A stretch of 64,000 nt of DNA from Gillisia sp. (GTDB taxonomy: Bacteria > Bacteroidota > Bacteroidia > Flavobacteriales > Flavobacteriaceae). Position numbers and translations under genes: made by a program. The notes below the pieces were generated by a model. That model had not been told where the DNA came from and ran no database searches. It saw only the letters and a list, made by a program, of their open reading frames with translations. Location: NCBI GenBank assembly GCA_024635655.1, contig JAGXIL010000039.1, forward strand, positions 62,001 to 126,000. Reading direction: 5' to 3'. Of this stretch, positions 31,892-44,707 are shown piece by piece (position 1 is the first letter of the stretch; each line of letters starts with the position of its first letter).

Positions 31892-34800
31892 TCAATTTCC
31901 TTTAGCAGGTGTTGGATACGGCGGCACCTTTATCTCCTTCGGTTCATCCTCCAATTGTTTAAGCAATTCCTCTACAGCTCTTTCCAGTTGCGGGTCCCTA
32001 CCGTTTGAAAGAGATAACGCATCCTGTCTCACTTCAATATCAGGAGCTATACCTACATTTTCTGCGATCCATTCTTGTTTTTCAGGGTCAAAAATGGCAT
32101 TATCTGGTGCGGTAAGTGCTCCCCCGTCAATAAGAGGATAATGTACGCTTGATTTTACTAGGCCACCCCAGGTAGTGGTCCCAATGAGCAAGCCTGCATT
32201 TTGCTGGCGAAATACCCACGGGAAATAATCTCCCCCGGAGCCTGCCATTTCATTGATGAGCAAAACTTTTGGCCCCAGGATCCCTGCCGGCATTACTCTG
32301 GCTTTTGAATTAGGCACTTCATTTGTATATGCCGCACGCGGGCTGCGGGTCATGAGATCAACCATGTAATCGTCCAGTAATCCGCCACCGTTGAACCGTT
32401 CATCTATCACGGCACCCCTTTTGTCCTGCTGGGCAAAAAAGTACCTGTTAAAGGAAACAAGGCCCTGGCCAGAGGTGTTCGGCACCCAAACATAGGCCAG
32501 CTGCCCGTTGGACAGGCTGTCAACATACCTCCTGTTATCTTCTACCCATGCTCTTTGTCTTAAAGAAACTTCACTGCCCACAGGCTTCACAACTTCCTTC
32601 CATGCTCCCTCAAATTTTGGGCTGCTGTTTATGTGCAGCGTAGTTTGTTTATCAAGAGTTCCATTCAGCAGTTCATAAGGATTATCATCATCTTTTAATT
32701 CTTTGCCGTTCAAACCAACCAGGTAATGCCCTTCTTTAATATTAAGGCCGGGCTGGTCTAACGGACTCGTAAGTTCAGGATTCCAGTTCTCTGTTGTATA
32801 AATGCGTTGAATCTTCCAGCGCCCGTTATCCTGTACCAGGTCAGCACCCAACAGGCCGGTCTTAGATTTATCAACCTCGGGATAATCTCCTCCAAAGACA
32901 AAACTGTGCCCAACGGAAAGTTCCCCGTTAATTTGATCCAGCAAATAGGTGAGATCTGCTCTGTGTTTAACAAAAGGCAATAAAGGGGCATATCGTTCAT
33001 AAACGTCATCCCAATCACGACCGTGCAAAGATGGGTCGTAAAAGAAATCCTTTTCATATCGCCAGGCCTCGTGAAACATCTGGCTCCACTCAGCCTTACG
33101 GTCAAGATTCATTTGTAGGTCTATGTTAACATTCTTTCCGGCATCTGCCGGTTTTTCTGTCTCCAGCACCTGCCATGATCCATTTAATTTAGCCAGCATT
33201 TTCTTCCCGTCTGAAGAAACCGCCATATTAGAAGCACCCCCTGTATATTCAGTTAGTTTTCTTTCAGAAAGTTTAAATTGCTGCAATGTAAGCCCATTAG
33301 AATTTGCAATTCTTTCAGCAATAAATATATGACCGGGGATGCCGGCATGAATCTCCTGATAGTTCCTCACGGGGATAGGCAGGGGAATGATCCTTCGGTC
33401 CAAATTTTCAAGATCTATTTTCACCACAGGACTGTCATTTTTCTCATCGGCTTTTTTGTCTTTGCCGTTCATATTCTTCTCAGTTTCGTCTGCGGTAGCA
33501 TCCTCAACCCCGTTTTCTTCATCACTTCTCAATACAAATGGAGAAGGATCAGTATTGTCAAGATTGATCACATAGGCAGCATATTCCGGGGTATTGGACA
33601 TAGAACTGGTATTGGTCCAGCCCGATTTAAGTGCAAGGTCTGTGCTGGCTAAAAAATATAAGTGTTTGCCACTGCGGTCCCAGGCAGGTGAAAAAGCATC
33701 GGCAAACACATTGGTTGCCGGATCTACATTGTCATTTTCCAAAGACCAGAGCATGATCCTGCGAAAATTATTTTCGCCGGTTTTGGAATAGGCGAGCCAT
33801 TTAGAATCAGGCGACCAGGAAAGGCCCATACTCCCACGCTCTATATTTAATCCGCCGGTATCTATCGTTTTAATGGTTTCTGTTTTCAGGTCGAGAATCC
33901 TGACTCTAAGTTTGTTATCTACAAAGGCAATGTTTGAGGCATCAGGTGACCAAACGGGTTCCCAGGCCATCTTTGATTCCCCTATACTTATGTCTTCTGC
34001 ACTGCTTAATCCATCTGGAGAAGTGATCTTTATTACATACTCCCCATGGGTATCGTCTGAGAACCATGCCACCTTATCCCCTTTTGGGCTCCACAAGGGC
34101 CGGCGATCTGCAGTGCCGCTGCTTTGGGTTAAGTTCCTCGCCGATCCATATTCCACAGGCACCGTAAAGATCTCCCCGCGGGCTTCCATCAGGATCCTTT
34201 TTCCAGTAGGGGAAAGTGAGGCAAAAGCAATATTCTCAGTCACATCTTCCCAACCTGTTTCTGCCCAGGGAAAGTCTCCTGAAAGTTCGATTTCCAGCCT
34301 CGTCTCTTTTTTTGTGGAAGGATCCAGCAGGTATAAATAACCATCCCTTTCAAAAGTAAGTTGGTCTTTTCCTGACAGCCACTTTATGGAAGATCCGGTA
34401 TGATCTGTTATTTGCTCCAATGCTCCTCCATTAGGATCATAAGACCAGATGTTGGTTACCCCTCCCCGATCTGAAAGAAAATAGATCATATCCCCTGACC
34501 ATACGGGGTGAATATCTGTAGAACGTTCATTTGGGATAAGGACCTCTTCAAGATTTTCCAGGTCCAACACGATTAACGGGGTATTTTGACCCCCACGGTA
34601 GCCTTTCCATTCTACATCCCACCGGTCCATTGGGTCTATTACGATTTTAGAGGCATCGGGTGAAAAAGAGCCGCTGTGGCCTTTTTGTTTGGTAAGGATC
34701 TCCGGGTTTCCTCCGTCTGCAGGAATGGTCCACAGCCGGTTTTCAGGTTTTGGGGCCACCTCCCGGGAAGTAGCGTACAGTATTCTGTTGCCATCGGGCG

Positions 34801-35179
34801 TCCATCCCCTAACAAGTGCCGGCGATGGGTGCCAGGTGAGGCGTTTTGGTGTTCCCCCGGTTACAGGCACCACATAAACAGCGTGGTTTCCGGAGCGGTT
34901 TGATGTAAAGGCGATCTGCCCGCCGTCTGGCGAGAGCACAGGATTGCTTTCTTCAGCCGGGGTACTTGTGATCCTGAGCGCATTTGAGCCGTCAAGCTGG
35001 GAAATCCACACGTCTCCCCCATACGTGAATGTAATATGGTTATCACTTACAGAAGGTTGCCGGAGTAGCCGGGTCTCCTGCCCGTGTATTGGAATTTGAA
35101 GCAGAACACTGAAAAAAATTAAAATTCCTGATCTTGCAGCATCAGAGATCTTTGCCGGTAGAAAATTAATAGGATGCAT
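31892..35179 (-). CDS. Tricorn-like S41 peptidase with beta-propeller and PDZ domains
   Basis: Secreted protease of 1095 residues from the ATG at 35179 (MHPINFLPAKISDAARSG; signal segment ILIFFSVLLQIPIHG). Residues of about 40-700 hold repeated TolB/WD40-like blades (PVLSPDGGQIAFTSNRSG, SFSPDASKIVI, WSPKGDKVAWFSDD and others); then a tricorn core, a PDZ (LDQPGLNIKEGHYLVGLNGK) and the S41 catalytic part with VIDERFNGGG and the Ser in NEMAGSGGDYFPW. These enzymes degrade peptides in the periplasm. An upstream in-frame start at 35224 would add 15 residues before the signal and is rejected. Confidence 0.92.
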   Translation of the reverse strand: MHPINFLPAKISDAARSGILIFFSVLLQIPIHGQETRLLRQPSVSDNHITFTYGGDVWISQLDGSNALRITSTPAEESNPVLSPDGGQIAFTSNRSGNHAVYVVPVTGGTPKRLTWHPSPALVRGWTPDGNRILYATSREVAPKPENRLWTIPADGGNPEILTKQKGHSGSFSPDASKIVIDPMDRWDVEWKGYRGGQNTPLIVLDLENLEEVLIPNERSTDIHPVWSGDMIYFLSDRGGVTNIWSYDPNGGALEQITDHTGSSIKWLSGKDQLTFERDGYLYLLDPSTKKETRLEIELSGDFPWAETGWEDVTENIAFASLSPTGKRILMEARGEIFTVPVEYGSARNLTQSSGTADRRPLWSPKGDKVAWFSDDTHGEYVIKITSPDGLSSAEDISIGESKMAWEPVWSPDASNIAFVDNKLRVRILDLKTETIKTIDTGGLNIERGSMGLSWSPDSKWLAYSKTGENNFRRIMLWSLENDNVDPATNVFADAFSPAWDRSGKHLYFLASTDLALKSGWTNTSSMSNTPEYAAYVINLDNTDPSPFVLRSDEENGVEDATADETEKNMNGKDKKADEKNDSPVVKIDLENLDRRIIPLPIPVRNYQEIHAGIPGHIFIAERIANSNGLTLQQFKLSERKLTEYTGGASNMAVSSDGKKMLAKLNGSWQVLETEKPADAGKNVNIDLQMNLDRKAEWSQMFHEAWRYEKDFFYDPSLHGRDWDDVYERYAPLLPFVKHRADLTYLLDQINGELSVGHSFVFGGDYPEVDKSKTGLLGADLVQDNGRWKIQRIYTTENWNPELTSPLDQPGLNIKEGHYLVGLNGKELKDDDNPYELLNGTLDKQTTLHINSSPKFEGAWKEVVKPVGSEVSLRQRAWVEDNRRYVDSLSNGQLAYVWVPNTSGQGLVSFNRYFFAQQDKRGAVIDERFNGGGLLDDYMVDLMTRSPRAAYTNEVPNSKARVMPAGILGPKVLLINEMAGSGGDYFPWVFRQQNAGLLIGTTTWGGLVKSSVHYPLIDGGALTAPDNAIFDPEKQEWIAENVGIAPDIEVRQDALSLSNGRDPQLERAVEELLKQLEDEPKEIKVPPYPTPAKGN

Positions 35180-35345
35180 AATAAAAATATTAGTTTGATG
35201 ATTGATTTTAGCTAAAATAGGCAAAAACCTGTTTCAGCAAATATAATTCAGGTCTTACTACAGCATCGTCGGAACAGATTAAAATTTTTTTGACCTGCCT
35301 TTAAGGGTAAAGTAGCAGGAAAAATTAGAAAGGTTTCATGTATGG

Positions 35346-35810
35346 TCACTCCTGCTCATTTTTTATCACCGTGGAATGCAGCAGTTGCAATTTCCATCCA
35401 TCTGCAGAACGAATTGCCGAAGCGCTCTCCAGCCAATTTATCTCTCCCACCACCTTGTCGCCCATTTTAAAAACAGCTTTATTGTGGTAGGCAGTCCAGG
35501 CCATATCTCCGGAAATTTTAATTTCAATATATTTAAAAGAATTTATCCTTTGCGGCATCGGGTCCATTTCTGCAGCTTTATCCATGTATCCTTTTATGAT
35601 GTCAAGGTCCCACACCTCCCCGTCTTCCAGGAGTAAAAAATCATTAGTATAATACTGGTAAAGTTTTTCTTTTTTATTTTCTGAAAGGATCTCCTGAAAA
35701 GAATCCTCAATAAGGTTCATGATCAATTGCTTATCAGCTTCTTCAGAAGATTGGCAGAAAGCTGAAGCAGTTATTAAGAATAGTGCCAGAAATTTTATTG
35801 TTGTTTTCAT
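35346..35810 (-). CDS. Secreted SnoaL/DUF4440-like (NTF2-fold) protein
   Basis: The 154-residue product has a signal peptide (MKTTIKFLALFLITASAFCQ) and an NTF2-like domain with IEDSFQEILSENKKEKLYQY, KIKISGDMAWTAYHNK-type strands (IKISGDMAWTAYHNKAVF) and NWLESASAIRSADGWKLQLL. These match periplasmic SnoaL/DUF4440-type proteins of unknown ligand. Confidence 0.78.
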   Translation of the reverse strand: MKTTIKFLALFLITASAFCQSSEEADKQLIMNLIEDSFQEILSENKKEKLYQYYTNDFLLLEDGEVWDLDIIKGYMDKAAEMDPMPQRINSFKYIEIKISGDMAWTAYHNKAVFKMGDKVVGEINWLESASAIRSADGWKLQLLHSTVIKNEQE

Positions 35811-35990
35811 GATCAGGTGTATTGTTGCACTGTAAATATAGTAAAAACACGTTTCTAACTCCTTTTGGTATTTGTAATTAACTGGTCCACAGGATAAAAG
35901 TTAGTGTGCCCTGATATTTTTTTTAGAATTATAAACGAGGAATTATAATCAATGGCATTCCCCTTATTAAATTTCTACTACCGATTTTTT

Positions 35991-36677
35991 TCAGTCGTTG
36001 GTGTTCCTGCTGAGCATGGGTATGAAATCGAAATACACCCTGAATCCCAGTCCCAAACCTTCAGTGCTTCCTCCTGTAGAACGAAGTGAGCTATCCTGAA
36101 AACTGATCTCCCGGAGGATATCTTTGGAATTTAAAAAATTGTATTTAAGGTATAACCCAAAATGCAGCACATCTGAATCAAAGAACTGACCCTCTACCCC
36201 TGCAGCGAAACTCCAGAAGGAAAAGGATTGAGAATATTGTTGCCGGTCGTCCAGCACATATTGCCTTCCGGTATCTTTTAGGAGATCTCCACGCGAAGAG
36301 ATCTTTCCGAAATTGTATTGCGGAATCAAGACCAGGGAAGCTTCACGGTTGCCAAAGATAAGTTTTGGTGCCAGAGAAAAGGTATTGGTAGAGAATCGAG
36401 TATTCAATTTTTCAGGGGGCCGGGCATTGGGATCTGCGGGGTTTAGCAGCTCTTTTTCTGCCGCGACCCCAAAATAATGTTCATAACCCACTTCCGGCGC
36501 TATGAATCTCCATTTGAACAACTGAGATCCCATGCTAAAACTTATATAAGACTGGTTTTCAAAACCCGTATCTCTGAAGTAATCAAATCCGCCGTATAGA
36601 ACAGGTCTCACCTGGCTAAAACCGGCTGAACTAAGAAGCATAAAAATTGTAATAACCAATAGCCTTTTAAAGTTCAT
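35991..36677 (-). CDS. Outer-membrane beta-barrel-like protein, hypothetical
   Basis: From the ATG at 36677 the product (228 residues) starts with a clear signal peptide (MNFKRLLVITIFMLLSSAGF, cut after SQ). The remainder alternates polar and aromatic residues in strand-like runs (RPVLYGGFDYFRD, FSFWSFAAGVEGQFF, GLYLKYNFLNSKD, LGLGFRVYFDF) and suggests a barrel. An in-frame extension of 48 codons up to 36821 precedes the signal peptide and is not part of this protein. No named family recognised. Confidence 0.7.
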   Translation of the reverse strand: MNFKRLLVITIFMLLSSAGFSQVRPVLYGGFDYFRDTGFENQSYISFSMGSQLFKWRFIAPEVGYEHYFGVAAEKELLNPADPNARPPEKLNTRFSTNTFSLAPKLIFGNREASLVLIPQYNFGKISSRGDLLKDTGRQYVLDDRQQYSQSFSFWSFAAGVEGQFFDSDVLHFGLYLKYNFLNSKDILREISFQDSSLRSTGGSTEGLGLGFRVYFDFIPMLSRNTND

Positions 36678-36974
36678 CCTAAATATTAATTGTTCAACAG
36701 CTTTTAGATCCAGCTTGTTAAGCTGCTCTACCCAGTTGCTTTGGTTTGCCGGGATATCGCTGGTTTTAATGAGATACCTTCTGGTTGGAAAGCCTGCTTC
36801 GAAAAAACCCTTGAGCCTCATGTTTTGTACATCCTTGATATCCCCCAGAAGTTTAGTTTCAACTCACCTTTTCGCTTGCTTCTTATCTTATATCCAAATG
36901 GCTCCCGGTATGCTTATTTGTAATTAAACATTGCTAAGGCTTCAAAATAAGGAAATTTGCAAACAGGTTTTTAA

Positions 36975-37703
36975 TTATGATTGTTTCAATATTAATTCAG
37001 CAGCTTCTGTATGCCCTTTTTCTTTAGCCAAATCATAAGCAGTTTTATTTTCTTCATTTTTCAAAGAAAGGTCTGCACCATTTTCTATTAATAATTGCAA
37101 AATATTAATATGACCACCTTTAGCAGCTTCTCCTATTGGAAAATCACCTTCTATATCTATATTATTAATATCAGCACCCTCTTCGATAAAAAATTTCACT
37201 ACTTCATAGTGGCCCATAGATGCTGCATGTTCTAAAGGTGTAGCTCCGTCCCTTGCTTTTGCATCAATTTCTGCACCTTTGCCGGCTAAATATTTTATTA
37301 CATTTAAATTTCCATTTCTCGCTGCTATTCTTATTGGTGTAAAACTCAGATATCCCATATCATTCACATCTGCGCCATTCTCTACCAACAACTGAACTAT
37401 TTGGAAATATCCTTCCTGACACGGAAGAACTAAAGGTGTAGAATTTCCGGGAGGAACCTTGTTTTCCTGATTTACATTAGCTCCATTTTTTATAAGTAGT
37501 TCTGAAATTTCATAATTATTGTCAGCCGTTGCTCTCCATAAAGGAAATAGCCCATTCTTATAATATTCGTTGGGATCTTCACCTCTTTCCAATAATTTTT
37601 TTACTTTTTCAACATTCCCCTTTTCTACCGCCTTATAAAGTTTTTGGGAAAAGCCATTCAGAGTGAAAATTAAGAAAACAACTAAAAGTATTTTGTGTCT
37701 CAT
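36975..37703 (-). CDS. Secreted ankyrin-repeat protein
   Basis: The 242-residue product has a signal peptide (MRHKILLVVFLIFTLNGF) and then about six ankyrin repeats (KLLERGEDPNEYYKNGLFPL, LLIKNGANVNQENK, LLVENGADVNDMGY, YLAGKGAEIDAKARDGATPL, FFIEEGADINNID, LLIENGADLSLKN). Ankyrin proteins bind other proteins; exported ones may partner envelope enzymes such as catalases, but nothing here proves a partner. Confidence 0.9.
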   Translation of the reverse strand: MRHKILLVVFLIFTLNGFSQKLYKAVEKGNVEKVKKLLERGEDPNEYYKNGLFPLWRATADNNYEISELLIKNGANVNQENKVPPGNSTPLVLPCQEGYFQIVQLLVENGADVNDMGYLSFTPIRIAARNGNLNVIKYLAGKGAEIDAKARDGATPLEHAASMGHYEVVKFFIEEGADINNIDIEGDFPIGEAAKGGHINILQLLIENGADLSLKNEENKTAYDLAKEKGHTEAAELILKQS

Positions 37704-38009
37704 TTTTATTAGGTTTTTATTTTATTGATACGAGTTAAATGAAGTACATGCGACATTGCTATTTTTGAAACGTCAACGGACTGGAATTGAATAAGTGTAG
37801 GGAATTGTTAAAATTAAAAGAATTTATTACTTCAGAAAGGTTTAGGAGGAAAAATTTTAAATAGGTAATTTGTCGCAGACGGTGGCTTGTCCTTCTTTGG
37901 CAACTATTAGGAACATTAGCTGTAACTTTTTTCTTATTATTTATAATAGAATGAGTTGGAGATTTTCGGGATTCAGGCTTATGGCTAAAACTGAAATCGC
38001 TGTGATCAA
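37704..38009. other. Intergenic region without recognisable gene
   Basis: AT-rich spacer between the ankyrin and DUF2243 genes. I see no ORF, strong hairpin or repeat of the families found elsewhere in the window. Confidence 0.6.
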
Positions 38010-38690
38010 TTATTTTTCCAGTCGGTTGGGGTAATGTTCGCGGTTAAAAATTATTGAAAAACCAATTATTATAAATATTATTCCACTGGCCAGAAATCCA
38101 TAATTCCAGAGATCAGGGTTTTGAGAAAATTCTTTAACGTTGTGAAATTTGAGAAGGTGGTGGTGAATTGTTCCTTCCACCAAATTAAATAAACCCCAAC
38201 CTGCCAAAAATCCACCCCAAACCAGCTTTGGGGAAGGATTAAAATTTTTCTTTTTCAGCAGACGGGTTAGTGAAATTACCCCAATAATTACTGCAGTAAG
38301 GGTAAGGGAGTGAAAAATGCCGTCCCAAAACATATTCACAGATTTATTCACCACCGTGTCTGCAGGCAATATATTAGTAAACATTCCGTGCCATTGTAAG
38401 ATCTGGTGGAACAGGATCCCATCTACAAACCCTCCCAATCCAATTCCCAATATGACTGATGTTATGGATAGAGGAACGGGATTAAGCAAATCATTTTCGG
38501 GAAATAATAAGGAGTGCTTTGTGTATTTTTTAAAAGAGAAATATGCCAGAACCAGAACTATAATGGTAAGAATAATAAAACCGGAAACCATTGTCAATAA
38601 GTTGGGCAAAAAATCGGTATTGTAAAGGGCTTCCTGAATTTCCCTGTTACAGGTTATGCAGGCAGGTTTCACAGGTGTAATTGTTTCCAT
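38010..38690 (-). CDS. DUF2243 membrane protein
   Basis: Polytopic protein of 226 residues with five or so membrane segments: LTMVSGFIILTIIVLVLAYF, SITSVILGIGLGGFVDGILF, SLTLTAVIIGVISLTRLL, LVWGGFLAGWGLFNLVEGTI, YGFLASGIIFIIIGFSIIF. The GGFVDGILFHQILQWHGM and EGTIHHHLLKFHNVKE motifs are those of DUF2243, whose histidines suggest metal or heme binding. Function unknown. Confidence 0.87.
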   Translation of the reverse strand: METITPVKPACITCNREIQEALYNTDFLPNLLTMVSGFIILTIIVLVLAYFSFKKYTKHSLLFPENDLLNPVPLSITSVILGIGLGGFVDGILFHQILQWHGMFTNILPADTVVNKSVNMFWDGIFHSLTLTAVIIGVISLTRLLKKKNFNPSPKLVWGGFLAGWGLFNLVEGTIHHHLLKFHNVKEFSQNPDLWNYGFLASGIIFIIIGFSIIFNREHYPNRLEK

Positions 38691-38900
38691 TAAAACGATC
38701 TTTAGTAATTCCTTTCTCCTTTAATTCCCTTGCTGATATTTTTTTTATTTTAAATCACGCATCACATATTTATAAAAGCCTCATGCCGCCAGGGAAGCAA
38801 TTAAAATTTAGTTTTTAAATATATAGGAGATTTATAAAGTTAACTAATTTCCTATCATAGAACATTTTTTGGTAGAAGAACACAGGAGGTAAAAAAACTT

Positions 38901-39707
38901 CTATTCATACTTAGCTAAAACTTCCCCAATTTCTCTCCTGTACTTTTCACTGGTCAAAAAATTATTATGCCCGTATCCTTGAAGGGTAATGAGGGTATCT
39001 TTGGGTTTAAATTCTTGTTGTAGTTTTACTGAAGATCCATAGTAGATCACCTCATCTTCATCCCCGTGGATCACTACCACAGGAACCTTTGTTTGCTGAA
39101 GGTATTTAAAGGTCTCCAGCCTGTACTTGAAGAGAATTTTCGGAAAAATATTGAGCGGCGGAGTGTTCTCGGCAAGATCGGGAAGGGAGTAGTAAGGGGC
39201 CTGCAGGATCAATAGTTTAGGATCATTTTCAGCCGCCAGTTTCGCGGCCATTCCCGAGCCAATAGAATGGCCAAGGATGATGATCCGGTTTTCAGGATAT
39301 GCCTCTTTTAAATGATCGTAGAGCGTTTGGATATCCCGGTGAAGCTGGGCTTCACTGCTTATGGTTCCTTCGCTTTTTCCATAACCCCTGTAATCGGGAA
39401 TAAATATTTCGTAATTAAGATCAGTAAATGTATCGGCAACACTACCCCAGCCTTCCAGGGAACCGGCATTCCCGTGTAAGTAAAAAATAACCCCCTGGGC
39501 ATCTTCGGCTTTAAATAACAGGGCATGCAAGATTTTACCGTCGGTCATGCTAATATTCCGCTCTTCAAAATTTTCATATTGAAAAGTGTAATCTTCTGAA
39601 AGGGTTGTTGGCAGGAATATCATTTTTTCCTGAAAAAAGTATACCAGGGCCATCAGCAAAAGGTAGATCCCCAGGATCACCGTGATTAAAATGAGTAGTG
39701 TCTTCAT
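38901..39707 (-). CDS. Alpha/beta hydrolase (BEM46-like)
   Basis: The 268-residue product has an N-terminal membrane anchor (LLILITVILGIYLLLMALVY), the oxyanion region FYLHGNAGSLEGW, YRGYGKSEG, the nucleophile GHSIGSGMAAKLA (about 145) and late acid and base residues (IHGDEDEVI; GYGHNNFL). This is the ABHD13/BEM46 type. Substrate unknown. It is divergent from katG. Confidence 0.88.
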   Translation of the reverse strand: MKTLLILITVILGIYLLLMALVYFFQEKMIFLPTTLSEDYTFQYENFEERNISMTDGKILHALLFKAEDAQGVIFYLHGNAGSLEGWGSVADTFTDLNYEIFIPDYRGYGKSEGTISSEAQLHRDIQTLYDHLKEAYPENRIIILGHSIGSGMAAKLAAENDPKLLILQAPYYSLPDLAENTPPLNIFPKILFKYRLETFKYLQQTKVPVVVIHGDEDEVIYYGSSVKLQQEFKPKDTLITLQGYGHNNFLTSEKYRREIGEVLAKYE

Positions 39708-42280
<2,573 letters not shown>

Positions 42281-42303
42281 ATTTTTTCAGGCTTATATTT
42301 GTA

Positions 42304-42337
42304 TAAAAGGTGGTCCCGGTGGGGCCACTTTTTTTTA
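42304..42337 (+). terminator. Intrinsic terminator of katG
   Basis: AAAAGGTGGTCCC-GGT-GGGGCCACTTTTTTTT: a GC-rich stem with G-T pairs and an eight-T run, 24 bases after the katG stop. Confidence 0.85.
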
Positions 42338-42516
42338 TACTAATCTAAAAATACAGGATCCTGACACGATGATAATAGAAATAAACAAGTAACGATAGTA
42401 ATCAGATTTATCATTTGTTTGAATTTGTAGTTGCAAACTACTTCTTCAGCAGTTCTTCAAATCTATTAAAATTTTGTTAAAGGGTCGTGAGAAAATTTAT
42501 TACCTTATCAAATCCC

Positions 42517-43119
42517 CTACCTATAAAGCTCATTCAAATAATTCCTGTCACCATCAACCCTCTGGTAAATGATCTCAAAATTAACCTCTTCATCCGTCGA
42601 GCCGGTTATTGAATTTTCATCTAAAGTTCCTTTGGCTAATTTAATTCCGCCGATTACCGAGTCTCTAAATCCAATTCTAAGACTGTCTTTGGCGGTATAA
42701 TAAGATCCAAAATACAGGGAATCGTTTATGGATAAAACCGCCTGGTTATTATACTCCAGGAACATCATGGGATGGTTGCCCAGAGTTCCTCTGGAAATCT
42801 CTATTGCTTCATTATTGACAAGTATACTTTTGATCTCATAAGTGCCCACCACCTCATCATTGACAGTAGACCTAAGCGAATAAGCAAAGATGGAATAGGA
42901 AACAGATAACACCAGAACGAAAAGGAAAGGCAAATACACCTTGTAGCTCCTGAGTTTTTCAATGGGTGCAGCGCGGTTAAACTTCCCTCCCATTTTAATA
43001 AAAAACCTGTAAAGATCTTTATGATAACCGGAAAGCAGAACCAGCGTTATGGCGAAATCTATCAGTACGTGATCCAGCGCAAAGTTATACCGTTCAAAAG
43101 CAAGGATTATTTGTTCTAT
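42517..43119 (-). pseudogene. C-terminal half of a membrane protein split by an IS110 element
   Basis: An ORF of 158 residues starts at 42993 (MGGKFNRAAPIEKL), but the frame stays open further upstream to the IS end: KIEQIILAFERYNFALDHV, LIDFAITLVLLSGYHKDLYR, then FFIKMGGKF. The upstream part forms the last membrane helix and loop of a DoxX-like protein whose N-terminal half is at 44708-45076. After a further helix (YLPFLFVLVLSVSYSIFAYS) comes a soluble domain with VGTYEIKSILVNNEAIEI. The gene was cut by the insertion, so this part may be unexpressed or made from the internal ATG. Confidence 0.72.
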
Positions 43120-43133
43120 TTTTTATATTTGTT

Positions 43134-44537
43134 TTAGGCAGGAGGTAAGCCCGTATTTTCTTTAATTAATAAAGATTGGGACGCTTCCTGTTTTTTTCTT
43201 TTTTGAGCTGCTATACGAGATATTGGTGCCTCGGTACCACCTTCACTATATCTTTCTGCTCTTCGTTTTTTGGTCAGCTTTAGTTCCTGGATTTTTGCCT
43301 CGGTTTCTTCTCTTTTCTGGTTAGCAGTCTCTATGTTTTGAATGTCAATTCTGGGATCATAGGTGGTTTGATTTTTTAGAACTCCGTAGATAATTCTTAG
43401 CCTTTTATGCATTACGACTCCCATGGCTTGATAATGATTCATTCCTTTAGCTCTAAACCTGACATATAGCTGTTTTGTATTCTCATCAGATCGTATGGCT
43501 GATAGGCAGGACATATAAAGTGCAGCCCTGATGTCCGGTCGTCCTTTTTTACTCATTCTGCTCCCCCAGGTACCGTCTCCGCTTTGTTTAAATGTAGGGT
43601 GCACACCGAAGAAAGAACATAGCTGTTTGGCTGAGTCGAACCTGTTAATATCCTCTATTTCCAAAAGTATCCTAATAGCCGTACTGGGACCTATTCCTTT
43701 GACCGTACAGAGTAATTTCACTTGATCATGATGCTCGTATCGCTTGATAAGAATACTGTCCTCCTTTTCGATCAGTTTCTTTTTGTGAATTATCTCTCTT
43801 GCGGTTTCACTGATGAGATGTTTTATTTGCTCACTAACAGCTTGATTGTTGTGCTGGACTTTTCTTAAGATTGCCTGTGCTTTATTCGAACCTATGCCCT
43901 GGATACGAACCAGCATTTTTTCTGATGCCCTGCTAACTTGCTTTGCACTGGGATATTTCACAAGCATCTCCAAAAGCCAATTAGGCATTCCATTTCTACA
44001 ATAGACTAAAGTTTCACTAAAATACTGATAGAGTAATTTCTCCAGCTGATTATTAAGTTGTACTCTCTGCTTGGTGAGCATACGCTTAAAAGTAAGGGTC
44101 TGTCTGGCTTCTTTAAAGGTATTGTCTAGTTTAACTGATTTGTCTTTGTAAATTATTTTTTCAGGAAAGGCAATTAAATAAACTGCTATGTTTTCGGCGC
44201 TTACAGCATCAGTAATGGTTCTTTTTAGAGCCGCTTCACTTACAGATTTAACACCTTTGGGGTTTAACCTGGCAATCTTTATATTTTGTTCTACTGCCAA
44301 ATCCTGGAGGTGACCAAACCAGTTGTTTTCATAACCTCCCGTACTTTCCACACCGCAGAACAACTCATTTAATCCTAAAGAGAACCAGTGGTCGATAATC
44401 TGTGAAAGTTTTAATCTTCCTGCTTTGTTATCGTTTAATTGAAAAGGATCCTCAAGAACCTGTTTGTCCTGATCCAGTAAAAGAAAATCTGCATATCCTT
44501 TACTTACGTCAATACCTAAAAAAGCTTTGTTTTTCAT
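43134..44537 (-). CDS. IS110-family transposase (DEDD recombinase)
   Basis: The 467-residue product has the RuvC-like N-terminal domain (FLGIDVSKGYADFLLLD with its Asp; CGVESTGGYENNW with its Glu) and the C-terminal Tnp_20 domain (CTVKGIGPSTAIRILLEIED, FFGVHPTFKQSGDGTWG, RMSKKGRPDIRAALYMSCL) that carries the catalytic serine of bridge-RNA-guided recombinases. A coiled-coil linker is likely around 180-260. The gene looks intact, so the element may be active. Confidence 0.93.
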   Translation of the reverse strand: MKNKAFLGIDVSKGYADFLLLDQDKQVLEDPFQLNDNKAGRLKLSQIIDHWFSLGLNELFCGVESTGGYENNWFGHLQDLAVEQNIKIARLNPKGVKSVSEAALKRTITDAVSAENIAVYLIAFPEKIIYKDKSVKLDNTFKEARQTLTFKRMLTKQRVQLNNQLEKLLYQYFSETLVYCRNGMPNWLLEMLVKYPSAKQVSRASEKMLVRIQGIGSNKAQAILRKVQHNNQAVSEQIKHLISETAREIIHKKKLIEKEDSILIKRYEHHDQVKLLCTVKGIGPSTAIRILLEIEDINRFDSAKQLCSFFGVHPTFKQSGDGTWGSRMSKKGRPDIRAALYMSCLSAIRSDENTKQLYVRFRAKGMNHYQAMGVVMHKRLRIIYGVLKNQTTYDPRIDIQNIETANQKREETEAKIQELKLTKKRRAERYSEGGTEAPISRIAAQKRKKQEASQSLLIKENTGLPPA

Positions 44538-44705
44538 TGATCATTTAAAATTAATATTAATCAAGCCCCGTTCATGCTTATGGTAAAATACGTTATCGTG
44601 TAACAAGTTATACCTCGAACTCTACTTGATGGTGAGGTGACTTTGCGGCAGTATCCTGTACTATGCAAGATCAAACCCTCTTACCACCAAATTGAGCAAT
44701 TTTTT
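44538..44705 (-). ncRNA. Probable bridge-RNA region of the IS110 element
   Basis: The noncoding left end upstream of an IS110 transposase is known to encode the bridge RNA that pairs with target and donor DNA. This 168-base stretch has no ORF and contains stems such as CAAGT/ACTTG (44604-44608 with 44624-44628) and GTTA-CACGA-TAAC. I could not assign the target and donor loops by eye. Confidence 0.5.
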
Positions 44706-44707
44706 GA

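Noticed and set aside
36678..36821. N-terminal extension of the barrel protein at 35991
   Set aside because: The extra 48 residues precede a good signal peptide, so translation most likely starts at 36677; the upstream part may be a remnant of another gene.
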